From assembly GCF_017592555.1 (NCBI RefSeq), contig NZ_JAGFNS010000024.1, positions 62,001-126,000 of the forward strand: DNA of 64,000 bases, written 5' to 3'. Origin of the DNA: Actinoplanes flavus (GTDB lineage: Bacteria; Actinomycetota; Actinomycetes; Mycobacteriales; Micromonosporaceae). Positions within the stretch are counted from its first letter, which is position 1. Each line of letters opens with the position of its first letter. The notes under the pieces are model-generated. The model saw nothing but the letters and a program-made list of their open reading frames with translations, did no database searches and was not told the DNA's origin. The position numbers and the translations under genes are program-made. This document shows, piece by piece, positions 26,657 through 36,000 of the stretch.

Positions 26657-27124
26657 GTGAGCATCGGCAAAGGCGACATCGCACCCGACTTCGAGCTTCC
26701 CGACCAGAACGGCATGCCCCGGCGGCTGACCGACCTGCTGGCGGACGGGCCCGTCGTCCTCTTCTTCTACCCCGCGGCCATGACCAAGGGCTGCACCGCG
26801 GAGGCCTGCCACTTCCGGGACCTGGCGGCCGAGTTCCGCGCGGCCGGCGTGCAGCGGGTCGGCATCAGCCGGGACACCGTCGAGAAGCAGAAGCTCTTCG
26901 CGGACACCCACACCTTCGACTACCCGCTGTTGTCCGATCCCGATTCGGCGACCATCACGGCGTACGGCGTGAAGCGCAAGCTGAACCTCGGCCCGCTGAG
27001 CACCAAGCGGATGACCTTCGTGATCGGCACCGACCGCCGGATTCTCGACGTCATCCACAGCGAGCTGGACATGAACCAGCACGCCGCCGAGGCGCTCAGC
27101 GTGGCGGCCGCCGCGAAGTCCTGA
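26657..27124 (+). CDS. bcp: Thiol peroxidase, Bcp/PrxQ-type peroxiredoxin
   Basis: The 155-residue protein has the peroxiredoxin fold (GDIAPDFELPDQNG). The motif TKGCTAEACHFRD has the peroxidatic Cys and a resolving Cys five residues later, the PrxQ pattern. It reduces peroxides with thioredoxin-like donors. The GTG at 26657 starts the conserved fold; an ATG-containing longer frame overlaps the promoter. No clear ribosome site is present and a TAGACT box lies just upstream, so the mRNA may be leaderless. Its last 29 bases overlap the convergent acyltransferase gene. Confidence 0.88.
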   Translation: MSIGKGDIAPDFELPDQNGMPRRLTDLLADGPVVLFFYPAAMTKGCTAEACHFRDLAAEFRAAGVQRVGISRDTVEKQKLFADTHTFDYPLLSDPDSATITAYGVKRKLNLGPLSTKRMTFVIGTDRRILDVIHSELDMNQHAAEALSVAAAAKS

Positions 27125-28205
27125 CCCGCTCCGCGCGGTGGAACGCCGCGCAGAGCAGCACCAGGGTCACGGCGAAGACCGGCAGCCAGAGCAGGCGGTG
27201 CAGCGGCCACATCCCGGCCGGCGGGTCGGACAGGCCGGGCAGCGGGCCGGCCAGCAGCCCGCCGAAGGTGACCAGCAGCAGGGCGCTCTGGTGCCAGCAG
27301 TAGACGGTCATCGCCGACCGGTTGAGCACGGCGACCGGCGTTCCGAGAGCCGGTCGCCGCAGCCATCCGGCCAGCCGGTCCCGGACCAGCAGGAACACGC
27401 CGATCTGCGCGGCGGCCAGGGCCAGCGCGAACAGCGACGGCGGATCGAGATTCGACCAGCCGTCACCGGGCACGCCGACCGCGCTGGCCGGATATCCGGC
27501 CAGCAGCACCAGCCCAGCGCCGGCGGCAATACCCGTGACCGCCAGGATCCGGCCGGCCCGGCGGGACAGGAGCCCCTCGGCCAGCGCGATACCCAGCAGA
27601 TACGGCACCGCCCAGCCCGCCACCGTGGCCGCCGGATGCAGCCAGGCCGCCACCTCGAGGTGACGGGCCACGTCACAGGCCGCCACCAGCGCGATCGCCG
27701 GGGCCAGCGGCCACAGCCGGAATCGGCCGACCGCGGCCCGCAGCAGCGGAGCGCTCACCGTCAGGACCAGATAGACGATCAAGAACCAGAGCGGATGTAC
27801 GAGCAGCGAGCGCACCACGTGCAGGGTGCTGTCCGGCGCGCCGGTGACCCTCAGCAGCAGCCAGGCGGGCAGCCACACGGCGGCCAGCAGCCCGACCGGG
27901 CCGGCCAGCCGGGCGAACCGGGTGAACCGGGCGGTGGGCCGGCGCGTTCCGGAGCCTCGCCGTGCGACAGCGAATCCGCCGGCGAAGAAGAACGGGCCGA
28001 GGGTCTGCAACACCCACGTCGCCGGGATCAGGGCGGGGAACTCCGCCAGCGGGCTCGCCCCGTGCCATGCCGCGGGCCGCGCGGGATCGCTCACCACCGC
28101 GGACACCAGCCAATGGCCGACGACCACGCCCACGATCGCCACGGCCCGGAGCGCGTCGATCGTACGATCGCGGGTCTCGGGGTCTGCGGTTCTCGATCGG
28201 GTCAT
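27096..28205 (-). CDS. Acyltransferase-3 family membrane protein
   Basis: The 369-residue protein has about ten transmembrane segments. The N-terminal DALRAVAIVGVVVGHW contains the conserved Arg and His of acyltransferase 3 (OafA/YrhL) enzymes. These move acyl groups onto sugars or lipids at the membrane. No SGNH domain is fused. It overlaps the downstream hydrolase stop-start by 4 bp on the - strand, so the two are likely co-transcribed. Confidence 0.83.
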   Translation of the reverse strand: MTRSRTADPETRDRTIDALRAVAIVGVVVGHWLVSAVVSDPARPAAWHGASPLAEFPALIPATWVLQTLGPFFFAGGFAVARRGSGTRRPTARFTRFARLAGPVGLLAAVWLPAWLLLRVTGAPDSTLHVVRSLLVHPLWFLIVYLVLTVSAPLLRAAVGRFRLWPLAPAIALVAACDVARHLEVAAWLHPAATVAGWAVPYLLGIALAEGLLSRRAGRILAVTGIAAGAGLVLLAGYPASAVGVPGDGWSNLDPPSLFALALAAAQIGVFLLVRDRLAGWLRRPALGTPVAVLNRSAMTVYCWHQSALLLVTFGGLLAGPLPGLSDPPAGMWPLHRLLWLPVFAVTLVLLCAAFHRAERVRTSRRPPR

Positions 28206-29182
28206 GGCAGATCACCGGCGATCCGGGCCAGTGCCGCCAGCGAATCGGTGCCCGGCGACAGGTAGTGGTCGTGATCGTGGACGTCCGCGGTGGCGAAGAC
28301 CCGGGCGCCGAACCCCGGCCCGGCCGGCTTGGCCCCGAGACCCAGCCCGAACAGCCGCACCGCCGGAACCCACCGCACCCAGTCCTGGTCGCTCTGCCCG
28401 GCCCAGACCCGGGCGCCCGTGCCCAGACCGGCCACGTCGTCGACGCCCATGCCGGCGCTGCCGAACACCGCGATGTCGGTCACCTGCGCCGGGAGCCGGG
28501 GCGCGGCCTGCCCGATCACCGCCGACCCGTAACTGTGCCCGAGCAGCGCGATCGTCGCCCGCGGGCGGACCGCGACCAGACCGGCCACGAACCGCTCCAG
28601 CTCCGCCGCCCCGGCTCGCGCCAGATCGGCCCGGCCGGCCTCGTCGAACCCCTGCGGCGTGTCGTAGCCCAACCACGCGATCACCGCGAACCCGCCGGAT
28701 CCCGCCCCGGCCCGCTGGAGCTCGGCGGCCTGCACGGCCGGTGACCGGTACGACCGTCCGCCCACACCCCGCCAGAAGTTCGCCAGCCGATTGGTCATGC
28801 CGGGCACCAGCACCGCGATCCGCCGCGCCGTCGACAGATCACCGAACACCTGGGCGACCCGGCCCCGCCCACGCGGGTCGAACAGCAGGAAGTCACCGTC
28901 CGGGCGGTCGATCCCGGCGGCCAGCATGGACCGCCGGTTCGCCTCGTAGCGCAGCGTGACCGGCGCCCCGTCCAGATTGCCGACCGCCCCGGGACGCCCG
29001 GCGGCCAGCTCCCGCCGCTGCCGCGCCGGCATGACCGCGAACAGGTCGCGGACCGTCGCCGGCCGTGCGGCGGCGGCCGCCGGGGCCGGCGCGGGCGGCG
29101 CGGCCAGCACGGTACCCACGGACGGCGCCACGATGACCGCGGCGACCGCCAGCGCCGTCCGCAACCGATTGATCAGAATCAT
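28202..29182 (-). CDS. Secreted alpha/beta hydrolase
   Basis: The 326-residue protein has a signal peptide or N-terminal anchor (about residues 1-30, ALAVAAVIVAPSVG). The nucleophile elbow GHSYGSAV marks a serine alpha/beta hydrolase, and a late HDHDHYLSPG includes candidate catalytic His. The family (DUF1023-like) includes actinobacterial exported hydrolases. I use ATG 29182 because it begins the signal peptide; a longer start at 29218 is possible. Adjacent acyltransferase suggests a shared acyl-modification role, which is inference. Confidence 0.78.
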   Translation of the reverse strand: MILINRLRTALAVAAVIVAPSVGTVLAAPPAPAPAAAAARPATVRDLFAVMPARQRRELAAGRPGAVGNLDGAPVTLRYEANRRSMLAAGIDRPDGDFLLFDPRGRGRVAQVFGDLSTARRIAVLVPGMTNRLANFWRGVGGRSYRSPAVQAAELQRAGAGSGGFAVIAWLGYDTPQGFDEAGRADLARAGAAELERFVAGLVAVRPRATIALLGHSYGSAVIGQAAPRLPAQVTDIAVFGSAGMGVDDVAGLGTGARVWAGQSDQDWVRWVPAVRLFGLGLGAKPAGPGFGARVFATADVHDHDHYLSPGTDSLAALARIAGDLP

Positions 29183-29306
29183 GCCGATCACGGTGCCGGG
29201 CGGCCGGCGCCGCCACATCGGCCCGTGGACGGCAACGGGATGAGCCCGTGGGCGTAAGCCCGTGAGCCGATGCGCCGGTGATCTTCACGTCGATACAGTC
29301 GGCCCC

Positions 29307-30464
29307 ATGCCTACCCCACCGCATCGGACGGGTGGCGTGCTGGCCTGGAGCGGCGCGCTCCTGTTCCCGTTCGCCCTGTTCGCCACGATCACTCTGCCGG
29401 GCGGCAGCGGGAGCCTGCTGCAGCTGCCCCTGGTCCTCCTGGCGCTGCTGCTGCCCCTGGGACTGGCCCGCCGATCGCCGCTGCCCGGTCTCCTGGTCCT
29501 GCTCGCCGGCGGAACAGCCGTGCTGTTCACCCTCCAGAACGGGACCCTCGTCAGCGTCCTCGTCATCGTCCTGATCATCATGGCCGACGGCATGGCCGGA
29601 AACGTGGCGGCCAACCGGCCACGGCGCGTGTCGTTGCCGGTGGCGGCCCTGACCGCGGTGGTGGAGGGGACCCTGGCCGTGACCGCCGGCCAGGTCGGCG
29701 ACGTGGCGACGGTGCTCACCGTGATCCTCCTGGGCGTCATCACCGCCTGGGTGCTCGGCGACTCGATCCGGCAGCGCCGCCGGCACGCCGCCGTCCAGCG
29801 GGAACAGGCGGAGGCCCAGGCCGTCGAGGCGGAACGACTGCGGATCGCCCGCGAGCTGCACGACATGGTCGCCCACAGCATCGCCGTCATCGCCGTACAG
29901 GCCGGCATGGGCCGCCGGGTCATCGACACCCGGCCCGCCGAGGCCCGCGACGCCCTGGCCAACATCGAGGACACCAGCCGGGAGACCGCCGCCGCGCTGC
30001 GCCGGATGCTGGTCGGCCTGCGCCGCAGCGACGGCGGTTCCGGACCGGCGCCGCGCGACCCCGCTCCCGGCCTGGCCGACCTCGACGACCTGGTCACCCG
30101 CAGCGCCCAGGCGGGCGTGGAGGTCCGGCTGCGCCGCCACGGCGAGCCGGCGCCGCTGCCGCCCGACATCGACCTGTCCGCGTTCCGCATCATCCAGGAG
30201 GCGGTGACCAACGTGATCCGGCACGCCGGCACCGGCCACTGCGACGTCGGCGTCCAGCAGGACGACCGCGCGCTCACCATCGAGGTCACCGACGACGGCC
30301 CCGGCGGCGCCACCGCCACCGTCGTCGCCGGTGCCGGGAACGGCCTCACCGGCATGCGGGAACGCGTCGGCCTCCTGGGCGGCGAGTTCGCCTCCGGCCC
30401 CCGGCCCGGCGGCGGCTTCCGGATCGCCGCGACCATCCCCCTCCCGGAGGAGACCACCCGATGA
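29307..30464 (+). CDS. NarL-type sensor histidine kinase
   Basis: The 385-residue protein has four to five membrane segments in the first 150 residues, a coiled linker, the HisKA_3 motif RELHDMVAHS with phospho-acceptor His185, and a C-terminal HATPase domain (RIIQEAVTNVIRHA, then ITVDGPG-like EVTDDGPGGATA and GLTGMRERV). It senses an unknown signal at the membrane and passes phosphate to the regulator downstream, which it overlaps by 4 bp. Confidence 0.92.
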   Translation: MPTPPHRTGGVLAWSGALLFPFALFATITLPGGSGSLLQLPLVLLALLLPLGLARRSPLPGLLVLLAGGTAVLFTLQNGTLVSVLVIVLIIMADGMAGNVAANRPRRVSLPVAALTAVVEGTLAVTAGQVGDVATVLTVILLGVITAWVLGDSIRQRRRHAAVQREQAEAQAVEAERLRIARELHDMVAHSIAVIAVQAGMGRRVIDTRPAEARDALANIEDTSRETAAALRRMLVGLRRSDGGSGPAPRDPAPGLADLDDLVTRSAQAGVEVRLRRHGEPAPLPPDIDLSAFRIIQEAVTNVIRHAGTGHCDVGVQQDDRALTIEVTDDGPGGATATVVAGAGNGLTGMRERVGLLGGEFASGPRPGGGFRIAATIPLPEETTR

Positions 30465-31129
30465 CCGTCCGCGTGGTGCTCGCCGACGACCAGCCACTGA
30501 TCCGCAGTGGGCTGCGGGTGCTCATCGACGACACCGAGGATTTGCGGGTCGTCGCCGAGGCCGCCACCGGGGCGGAGGCCGTGCGCTTGGTCCGCGAGCA
30601 GGAACCCGACGTCGTCGTCATGGACATCCGGATGCCGGTCATGGACGGGATCGAGGCCACCCGGCACATCACGGCCGGCGACGGCCCGGCCCGGGTGCTC
30701 ATGCTCACCACGTTCGACGACGACGAGTACGTCTACGCCGCCCTGCGCGCCGGCGCCAGCGGATTCCTCGTCAAGGACATGGCCCTCGACGACATCCTCG
30801 GCGCCATCCGTGTGGTCGCCGCCGGGGACGCGCTGATCGCCCCCAGCGTCACCCGCCGCCTCATCGAGCACTTCGCCGCCGGAGCGCCCGTACCCGCCCC
30901 GCCGCCGGTCCGGGCACGCGCCGACGACACGATCACCGAGCGGGAGCGTGAGGTGCTCACCCTGGTCGGCCGCGGCCGGTCGAACGCCGAGATCGCCGGA
31001 GACCTGCACATCAGCCCGGCCACCGCGAAAGCCCACGTGGCCCGGCTCTTCACCAAGCTGGACGCCCGCGACCGGGTCCATCTGGTGATCATCGCGTACG
31101 AGATGGGCCTGGTCGCCCCCGGGTCGTAG
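30461..31129 (+). CDS. NarL/FixJ-type response regulator
   Basis: The 222-residue protein has a receiver domain with phospho-acceptor Asp55 (VVMDIRMPVMDG), a conserved Lys in FLVKDM, and a LuxR-type HTH at the C-terminus (ITEREREVLTLVGRGRSNAEIA, ATAKAHVARLFTKL). It pairs with the kinase encoded immediately upstream. Target genes are not evident. Confidence 0.93.
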   Translation: MTVRVVLADDQPLIRSGLRVLIDDTEDLRVVAEAATGAEAVRLVREQEPDVVVMDIRMPVMDGIEATRHITAGDGPARVLMLTTFDDDEYVYAALRAGASGFLVKDMALDDILGAIRVVAAGDALIAPSVTRRLIEHFAAGAPVPAPPPVRARADDTITEREREVLTLVGRGRSNAEIAGDLHISPATAKAHVARLFTKLDARDRVHLVIIAYEMGLVAPGS

Positions 31130-31225
31130 GGTGCCCTGCCGGTACCTGTCTCGTCAGTGACTCCCTGCCACCCGGCGCCGGGCGGTTACATGGTGGTGAG
31201 AGCACCGTCCTGAGGAGGGACCGCC

Positions 31226-32269
31226 ATGCGCCAGGTAGTCATGTACGCCCCCGGTGACGTCCGCGTGGAGCAGCGCGACCGGCCGGCCGTCGCCCGCCCG
31301 ACCGACGCGGTCATCCGGGTCGTGGCGGCGTGCGTCTGCGGCTCCGACCTGTGGCCGTACCGGGGGATCGACCAGGTCGGCGAGCCGCGGCCGATGGGCC
31401 ACGAGTACGTCGGCGTCGTCGAGGAGGTCGGCGCCGAGGTCCGCGACATCCAACCCGGCCAGTTCGTCGTCGGATCGTTCTTCACCAGCGACAACACGTG
31501 CGAGATCTGCCGGGCCGGCTACCAGTCCCGCTGCCCGAACCTCCAGCCGGTCGCCGACGGGTCCGGCGGCGCGCAGGCCGAGTTCCTGCGCGTGCCGTGG
31601 GCCGACGGCACCCTGGTCGCCACGCCCGGACAGCCGGACGCCGACCTGATCCCGTCCCTGCTGGCCGCCTCCGACGTGCTCGGCACCGGCTGGTTCGGCG
31701 CGGTCGCCGCCGAGGCCGGCCCCGGCAAGACGGTCGCGGTCGTCGGCGACGGCGCGGTCGGCCTGCTCGGCGTCCTGGCCGCCAAACAGCTCGGCGCGCA
31801 GCGGATCATCGCGATGAGCCGGCACCCCGACCGGCAGAGGCTGGCGTTCGAGTTCGGCGCCACCGACATCGTCACCGAGCGCGGCGACCAGGGCGTTTCC
31901 AAGATCAAAGACTTGACCGACGGGTACGGCGCCCACTCCACGATCGAGGCGGTCGGTACCCAGGAGTCGATGCTGCAGGCGATCCGCGCCACGCGGCCCG
32001 GCGGGCACGTCGGCTACGTCGGCGTCGCCCACGGTGTCACGCTGCCCGGCATGGAACTGTTCCTCTCCGGCGTGCACCTGCACGGCGGCCCCGCTCCGGT
32101 GCGCCGCTTCCTGCCCGAGCTGATCGACCTGATCCTCAAGCGCGAGATCGACCCGGGCAAGGTGTTCGACCTGTCGCTGCCGCTGGACGAGGCGGCCGAG
32201 GCCTACCGGGCGATGGACGAGCGCCGCGCCGTCAAAGCGCTGCTCCTCACGTCGCCGGGAGGCCGGTGA
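31226..32269 (+). CDS. Zinc-dependent alcohol dehydrogenase (MDR superfamily)
   Basis: The 347-residue protein has the catalytic-zinc CxCGSD motif (ACVCGSDLWPYRG) and GHEYVGVVEEVG, a structural-zinc loop (CEICRAGYQSRC) with fewer Cys than classical ones, and the NAD-binding VVGDGAVGLLGVLAAKQLG. It oxidises or reduces an alcohol or aldehyde. GAGGAGGGA precedes the ATG. It ends convergently with the SMI1-like gene, overlapping 23 bases. Confidence 0.9.
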   Translation: MRQVVMYAPGDVRVEQRDRPAVARPTDAVIRVVAACVCGSDLWPYRGIDQVGEPRPMGHEYVGVVEEVGAEVRDIQPGQFVVGSFFTSDNTCEICRAGYQSRCPNLQPVADGSGGAQAEFLRVPWADGTLVATPGQPDADLIPSLLAASDVLGTGWFGAVAAEAGPGKTVAVVGDGAVGLLGVLAAKQLGAQRIIAMSRHPDRQRLAFEFGATDIVTERGDQGVSKIKDLTDGYGAHSTIEAVGTQESMLQAIRATRPGGHVGYVGVAHGVTLPGMELFLSGVHLHGGPAPVRRFLPELIDLILKREIDPGKVFDLSLPLDEAAEAYRAMDERRAVKALLLTSPGGR

Positions 32270-32798
32270 TCTCCTCGTAGAGGGCGTCGTAGGCGGCGGC
32301 GTCGACCAGGTCGAGCAGGCCGTCGTCGACGGCGTAGACGCCCCTCGCGAAGCAGGCGTTGGTGACGGCCACCAGTTCGGCGATGGAGTGGAACTCGACG
32401 ACCGGGTGGCCCGGCACCAGCAACGACACGACCACCGGCTCCTCGCCCGGCGTGTTCCAGGCGGCCACGTACAGGTCGATGCCGCCGTCACGCAGCAGCG
32501 GCACCCCGTGGGCGTAGGGCAGCTCGACGAACGAATCGGCTGTGGTCTCGTCGAGGGTGACCGGCCAGTAGCCCGGGATCACCCAGCAGTCGCCGATCGT
32601 CTGGTCGGGCGCGTCGTCGACGCCGTCACACCACGAGAACCAGGTTCGGACGGCCGCGGGCACATCCGCGCCGAGCACGGCGGTGATCTCCTCGTCCGGC
32701 CGGCCGGGCCGCATCCAGGCGGCGACCGGCGCACCCAGCCGGGTCAGCCGGTCACTCCACTCGCGCAGGGCGTTTCCCAGATCGTCGTCCGCGTTCAC
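32247..32798 (-). CDS. SMI1/KNR4-like protein
   Basis: The 183-residue protein has the SMI1/KNR4 pattern: a short helix-rich start, RPGRPDEEITAVLGADVPAAVRTWFSWCDGVDD, and a conserved mid-domain with WVIPGYWPVTLDE and GIDLYVAAWNTPGEEPVV. In bacteria SUKH-superfamily proteins often act as immunity proteins to polymorphic toxins. No toxin gene is next to it, so the role here is uncertain. Confidence 0.72.
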   Translation of the reverse strand: MNADDDLGNALREWSDRLTRLGAPVAAWMRPGRPDEEITAVLGADVPAAVRTWFSWCDGVDDAPDQTIGDCWVIPGYWPVTLDETTADSFVELPYAHGVPLLRDGGIDLYVAAWNTPGEEPVVVSLLVPGHPVVEFHSIAELVAVTNACFARGVYAVDDGLLDLVDAAAYDALYEEITGLPAT

Positions 32799-32816
32799 GA
32801 GCAGGAACCTAGCAGG

Positions 32817-33008
32817 TCAGAAGTATTCCTCCGGACAGTCCCAGAGGGTGCCGCCCTCCGGCGTGCCGGGCTCGGTCACGATCAGGAACCCGCCGACGGT
32901 CCCGGTGTCGGTGGGGCGGTCGGCCGGCAGTGGGGTGTTGATGAGCACGAAGGCCGCGGCCAGCGAAACCGCACCGGCCGCCAGGGCGATCAGATCCCGT
33001 CTGCGCAT
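32817..33008 (-). CDS. Small membrane-anchored hypothetical protein
   Basis: The 63-residue product begins MRRRDLIALAAGAVSLAAAFVLI, a signal-anchor helix, and ends with a Pro/Gly-rich tail WDCPEEYF. GAGAGG lies about seven bases before the ATG. It is transcribed with the SMI1-like gene downstream, 18 bases after this gene's stop. No known family was recognised. Confidence 0.62.
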   Translation of the reverse strand: MRRRDLIALAAGAVSLAAAFVLINTPLPADRPTDTGTVGGFLIVTEPGTPEGGTLWDCPEEYF

Positions 33009-33078
33009 GCCCAGTCCTCTCACCGCCCGGATTTTACGACCATCAGTCAACCCGCGGGGAAGCGCCCTTCCGCACTCC

Positions 33079-36000
33079 TCAAGCGCCGGGGTCGGCCTCC
33101 GCCCCGGCACCGATGCGGTCCAGCAGGCCGCGGACATGGTCGACGAGCGAGGTGTTTCCGATCTTGCGGGCTGCGGCGAGGCTCTTCTCCAGCACTGTCC
33201 GGGCCGTGTCCCGCTCGCCGTAGGCGATCAGGAGCTGACCGAGGACGTTTCCGACCAGGGCGAGACCATCGGGCCGCTGGAGATGGTCGAGGATCTGGTA
33301 CGCCTTGATCAGATACGGTGCCGCGGCCTCGAATTCCTGGCGGTCGAGGTAGATCTCCGCGATACCCCAGTTGACATTGGCGATGCCGTCCAGGTCGTTC
33401 AGGCGCTCCGCGGCCGGCAGGACCTTCTCCTGGCGGATGCGGAGTGCCTCGTCGTGGTCACCACGCTGCCGCAGGATGTCGGCGACCTGCCCCCAGGTGA
33501 TCGCGATGGAGCGAGTGTCACCGATGCGCTCATAGACGGGCAGCTCGACCTCCCGGCGGATGCGGAGTGCCTCGTCGTAGTCGCCGCGGTCATAGCGGAT
33601 GTCGGCGATCTTGCCCCAGGTGATCGCCGTCTCACGGATGTCGCCGAGCCGTTCGTAGGCCGGCAGTTCGATCTCGTGGTGGATGCGGAGCGCCTCGTCG
33701 TAGTCGCCCCGCTGTTGCAGGATGTCGGTGATCTTGCCCCAGGTGACGGCGGCGGAGTGGGTGTCGCCGATGCGTTCGTAGACGGGCAGCTGCTTCTCCC
33801 GGCGGATGCGCAGCGCCTCGTCGTAGTCGCCGCGCTGGAAGCGGATGTCGGCGATCTTGCCCCAGGTGATGGCGGTGGAGCGGGTGTCGCCGATGCGTTC
33901 GTAGGCGGGCAGTTCGATCTCGTGGCGGATGCGCAGCGATTCCTCGTAGTCGCCGCGACGGTAGCGGATGTCGGCGATGGTTCCCCAGGTGAGGGCGATG
34001 GCGTGGGTGTCGCCGAGTCGTTCGTAGACGGGTAGTTCGACTTCTTCGCGGATGCGCAGCGCCTCGTCGTACTCGCCTTGGTCGTAGCGGATGTCGGCGA
34101 TGGTTCCCCAGGTGAGGGCGATGAACCGGGTGTCGCCGAGTCGTTCGTAGACGGGGAGCGCGACGTCCTTCCGGATGCGGAGCGCTTCGTCGTAGTCGCC
34201 TCGCCGGAGGACGATGTTGGCGATGTTCCCCCAGGTGGAGGCGGCGGAGCGGGCGTCGCCGATGCGCTCGTAGACGGGTAGTTCGACCTCCTGGTAGATG
34301 CGGAGTGCTTCGTCGTAGTCCCCACGTCGGTACCGAAGGTCGGCGATCCTGCCCCAGACCAGCGCCACCTCACGTTCGGAACCTCCGACGGTGAACATGT
34401 CCCGGGCCTGGTAGAGCAATTGTTCGGCGCGCTCCAGCTCACCACGGGTGGTCAGGAAGTAGGCGTGTTCGGCCTTGATCCGGGCCTGATCCAGTGGATC
34501 GGCCGCCGTTCCGGCCCGGGAGGCCTCCGTGGTCGCCCGGTCGAAGAAGGCGGCCGCGGTGTCCCCGTCGCCGCTGGTCTGTGCCGCCTCCGCGGCCCGG
34601 CGAAGCAGCAGCAGCGGCACCGGGAGGGAATGCCGTTCGAGTACGCCGATGGCCTGTTGCCCCAGTGCCAGGGCTTTCGCCGCCGGCCCCGCGAGCAGCG
34701 CCTGTACCGCGTACGCGGCGCACAGGGCGATCGTCGCCGGGTCATCGGCCAGCAACGCCAGCCGGGTCAGCTGCACGTCCAGGTCCGGGCCCCAATGGGG
34801 TTGGCCCTCGGGGCCGCCCCACGCGGCCAGCAGAACCGGTACGACCTCGGTCGCGATCTCGGTGCGTTCGGTCGCGGTCAGCGGGGTGAGCCGGCCGGCC
34901 GCGAGCGCGTTGACCGCGGTGGCCGTCTCTCCCTGGAGGTGGGCGTCGGGGAAGGTGTCCACCAGCCCGAGGTCGCGCAATCGTCCTACCGAGCCGGCGG
35001 TGCGGGTCTGGAGACGGTCGACGACCGGTGCCGGCATCGGTAGCTCGAACAGGGTCAGCGCCCGCAGCAGGGCGATGTGGGCGGGGCCGGCCTGTTCGAT
35101 CAACGCGTCCAGTGCCAGGTTCTCCACGAACGCGCGCACCTCGGTGTCCGCGGGCAGGTCGCCACGGTCGAGGTAGGACTCGATCTCGGTGACCGCCAGT
35201 TCGGCGCGGGCCGGGTCGACCTGCGGGCTGTAGACCAGCCGCAACGCGATCAGGTCCTGGAGGCCCGGGTTGCCCCGGCTGACCGCCACCGCCCGCGCCG
35301 CCAGCCCGGCGCGCGACTCCCGCACCTGCTCCGGAGGGACGGCCCGCTGGCGCACCGCCAGCTTCTGCTGCGCCACCTCCGACAGCGGCGCCAGTTGCAC
35401 GGGCTCCAACCGCTGGTGCAGCCCGTCCAGCGTGAACACGAAACGGCTGGTCAGCACCACCCGGCTGTCACTTCGGCCCGGGTCGAAGGCATGCAGCACG
35501 GCCGTCAGCACCGGCGCGTACCCGGCGGCCACCTGATGGGGGGCGTCCGGGCGGGATTCGAGGATCCGCTCCAGGTCGTCGATGATCAGCAGCAGGGGGC
35601 GCTGGAGGTCCTCACCGGTCTGGGCGCACGGGCCGGAGAGCAGGTCGACCAGCACCCACCGCAGCGCTTCCGGCTGATCGCGAACCTCCGCTCGCCGCTT
35701 CTCGATCAGCGACCGGGCCGCCGGGTTGTCCTCCACCGCGGTCGCGATCGCGTCCAGCACGCCCATCGCCGTGTAGTCACCGAACACCACCGCCACCGCG
35801 TGGTCGGTGAACCGGTCCGCCAGCCGCGCCGCGAGGCTGGACTTGCCCAGCCGGCCCTGTCCGTGCAGCAACACCCCGGCCCGGTCACCGCCGCGCAGCA
35901 CCCGCAGCGCCCGGCGCATCTCGCGACGCCGGCCGACGAACATCTCCGCCGTGGCCACCGGAACGTGACGCCGCTTGAGGTCCAGAAAGGTCTTGGTGCC

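Noticed and set aside
33343..34326. DNA repeats as a mobile or CRISPR element
   Set aside because: The 123-bp units keep the reading frame and encode 41-residue helical repeats within a large protein.
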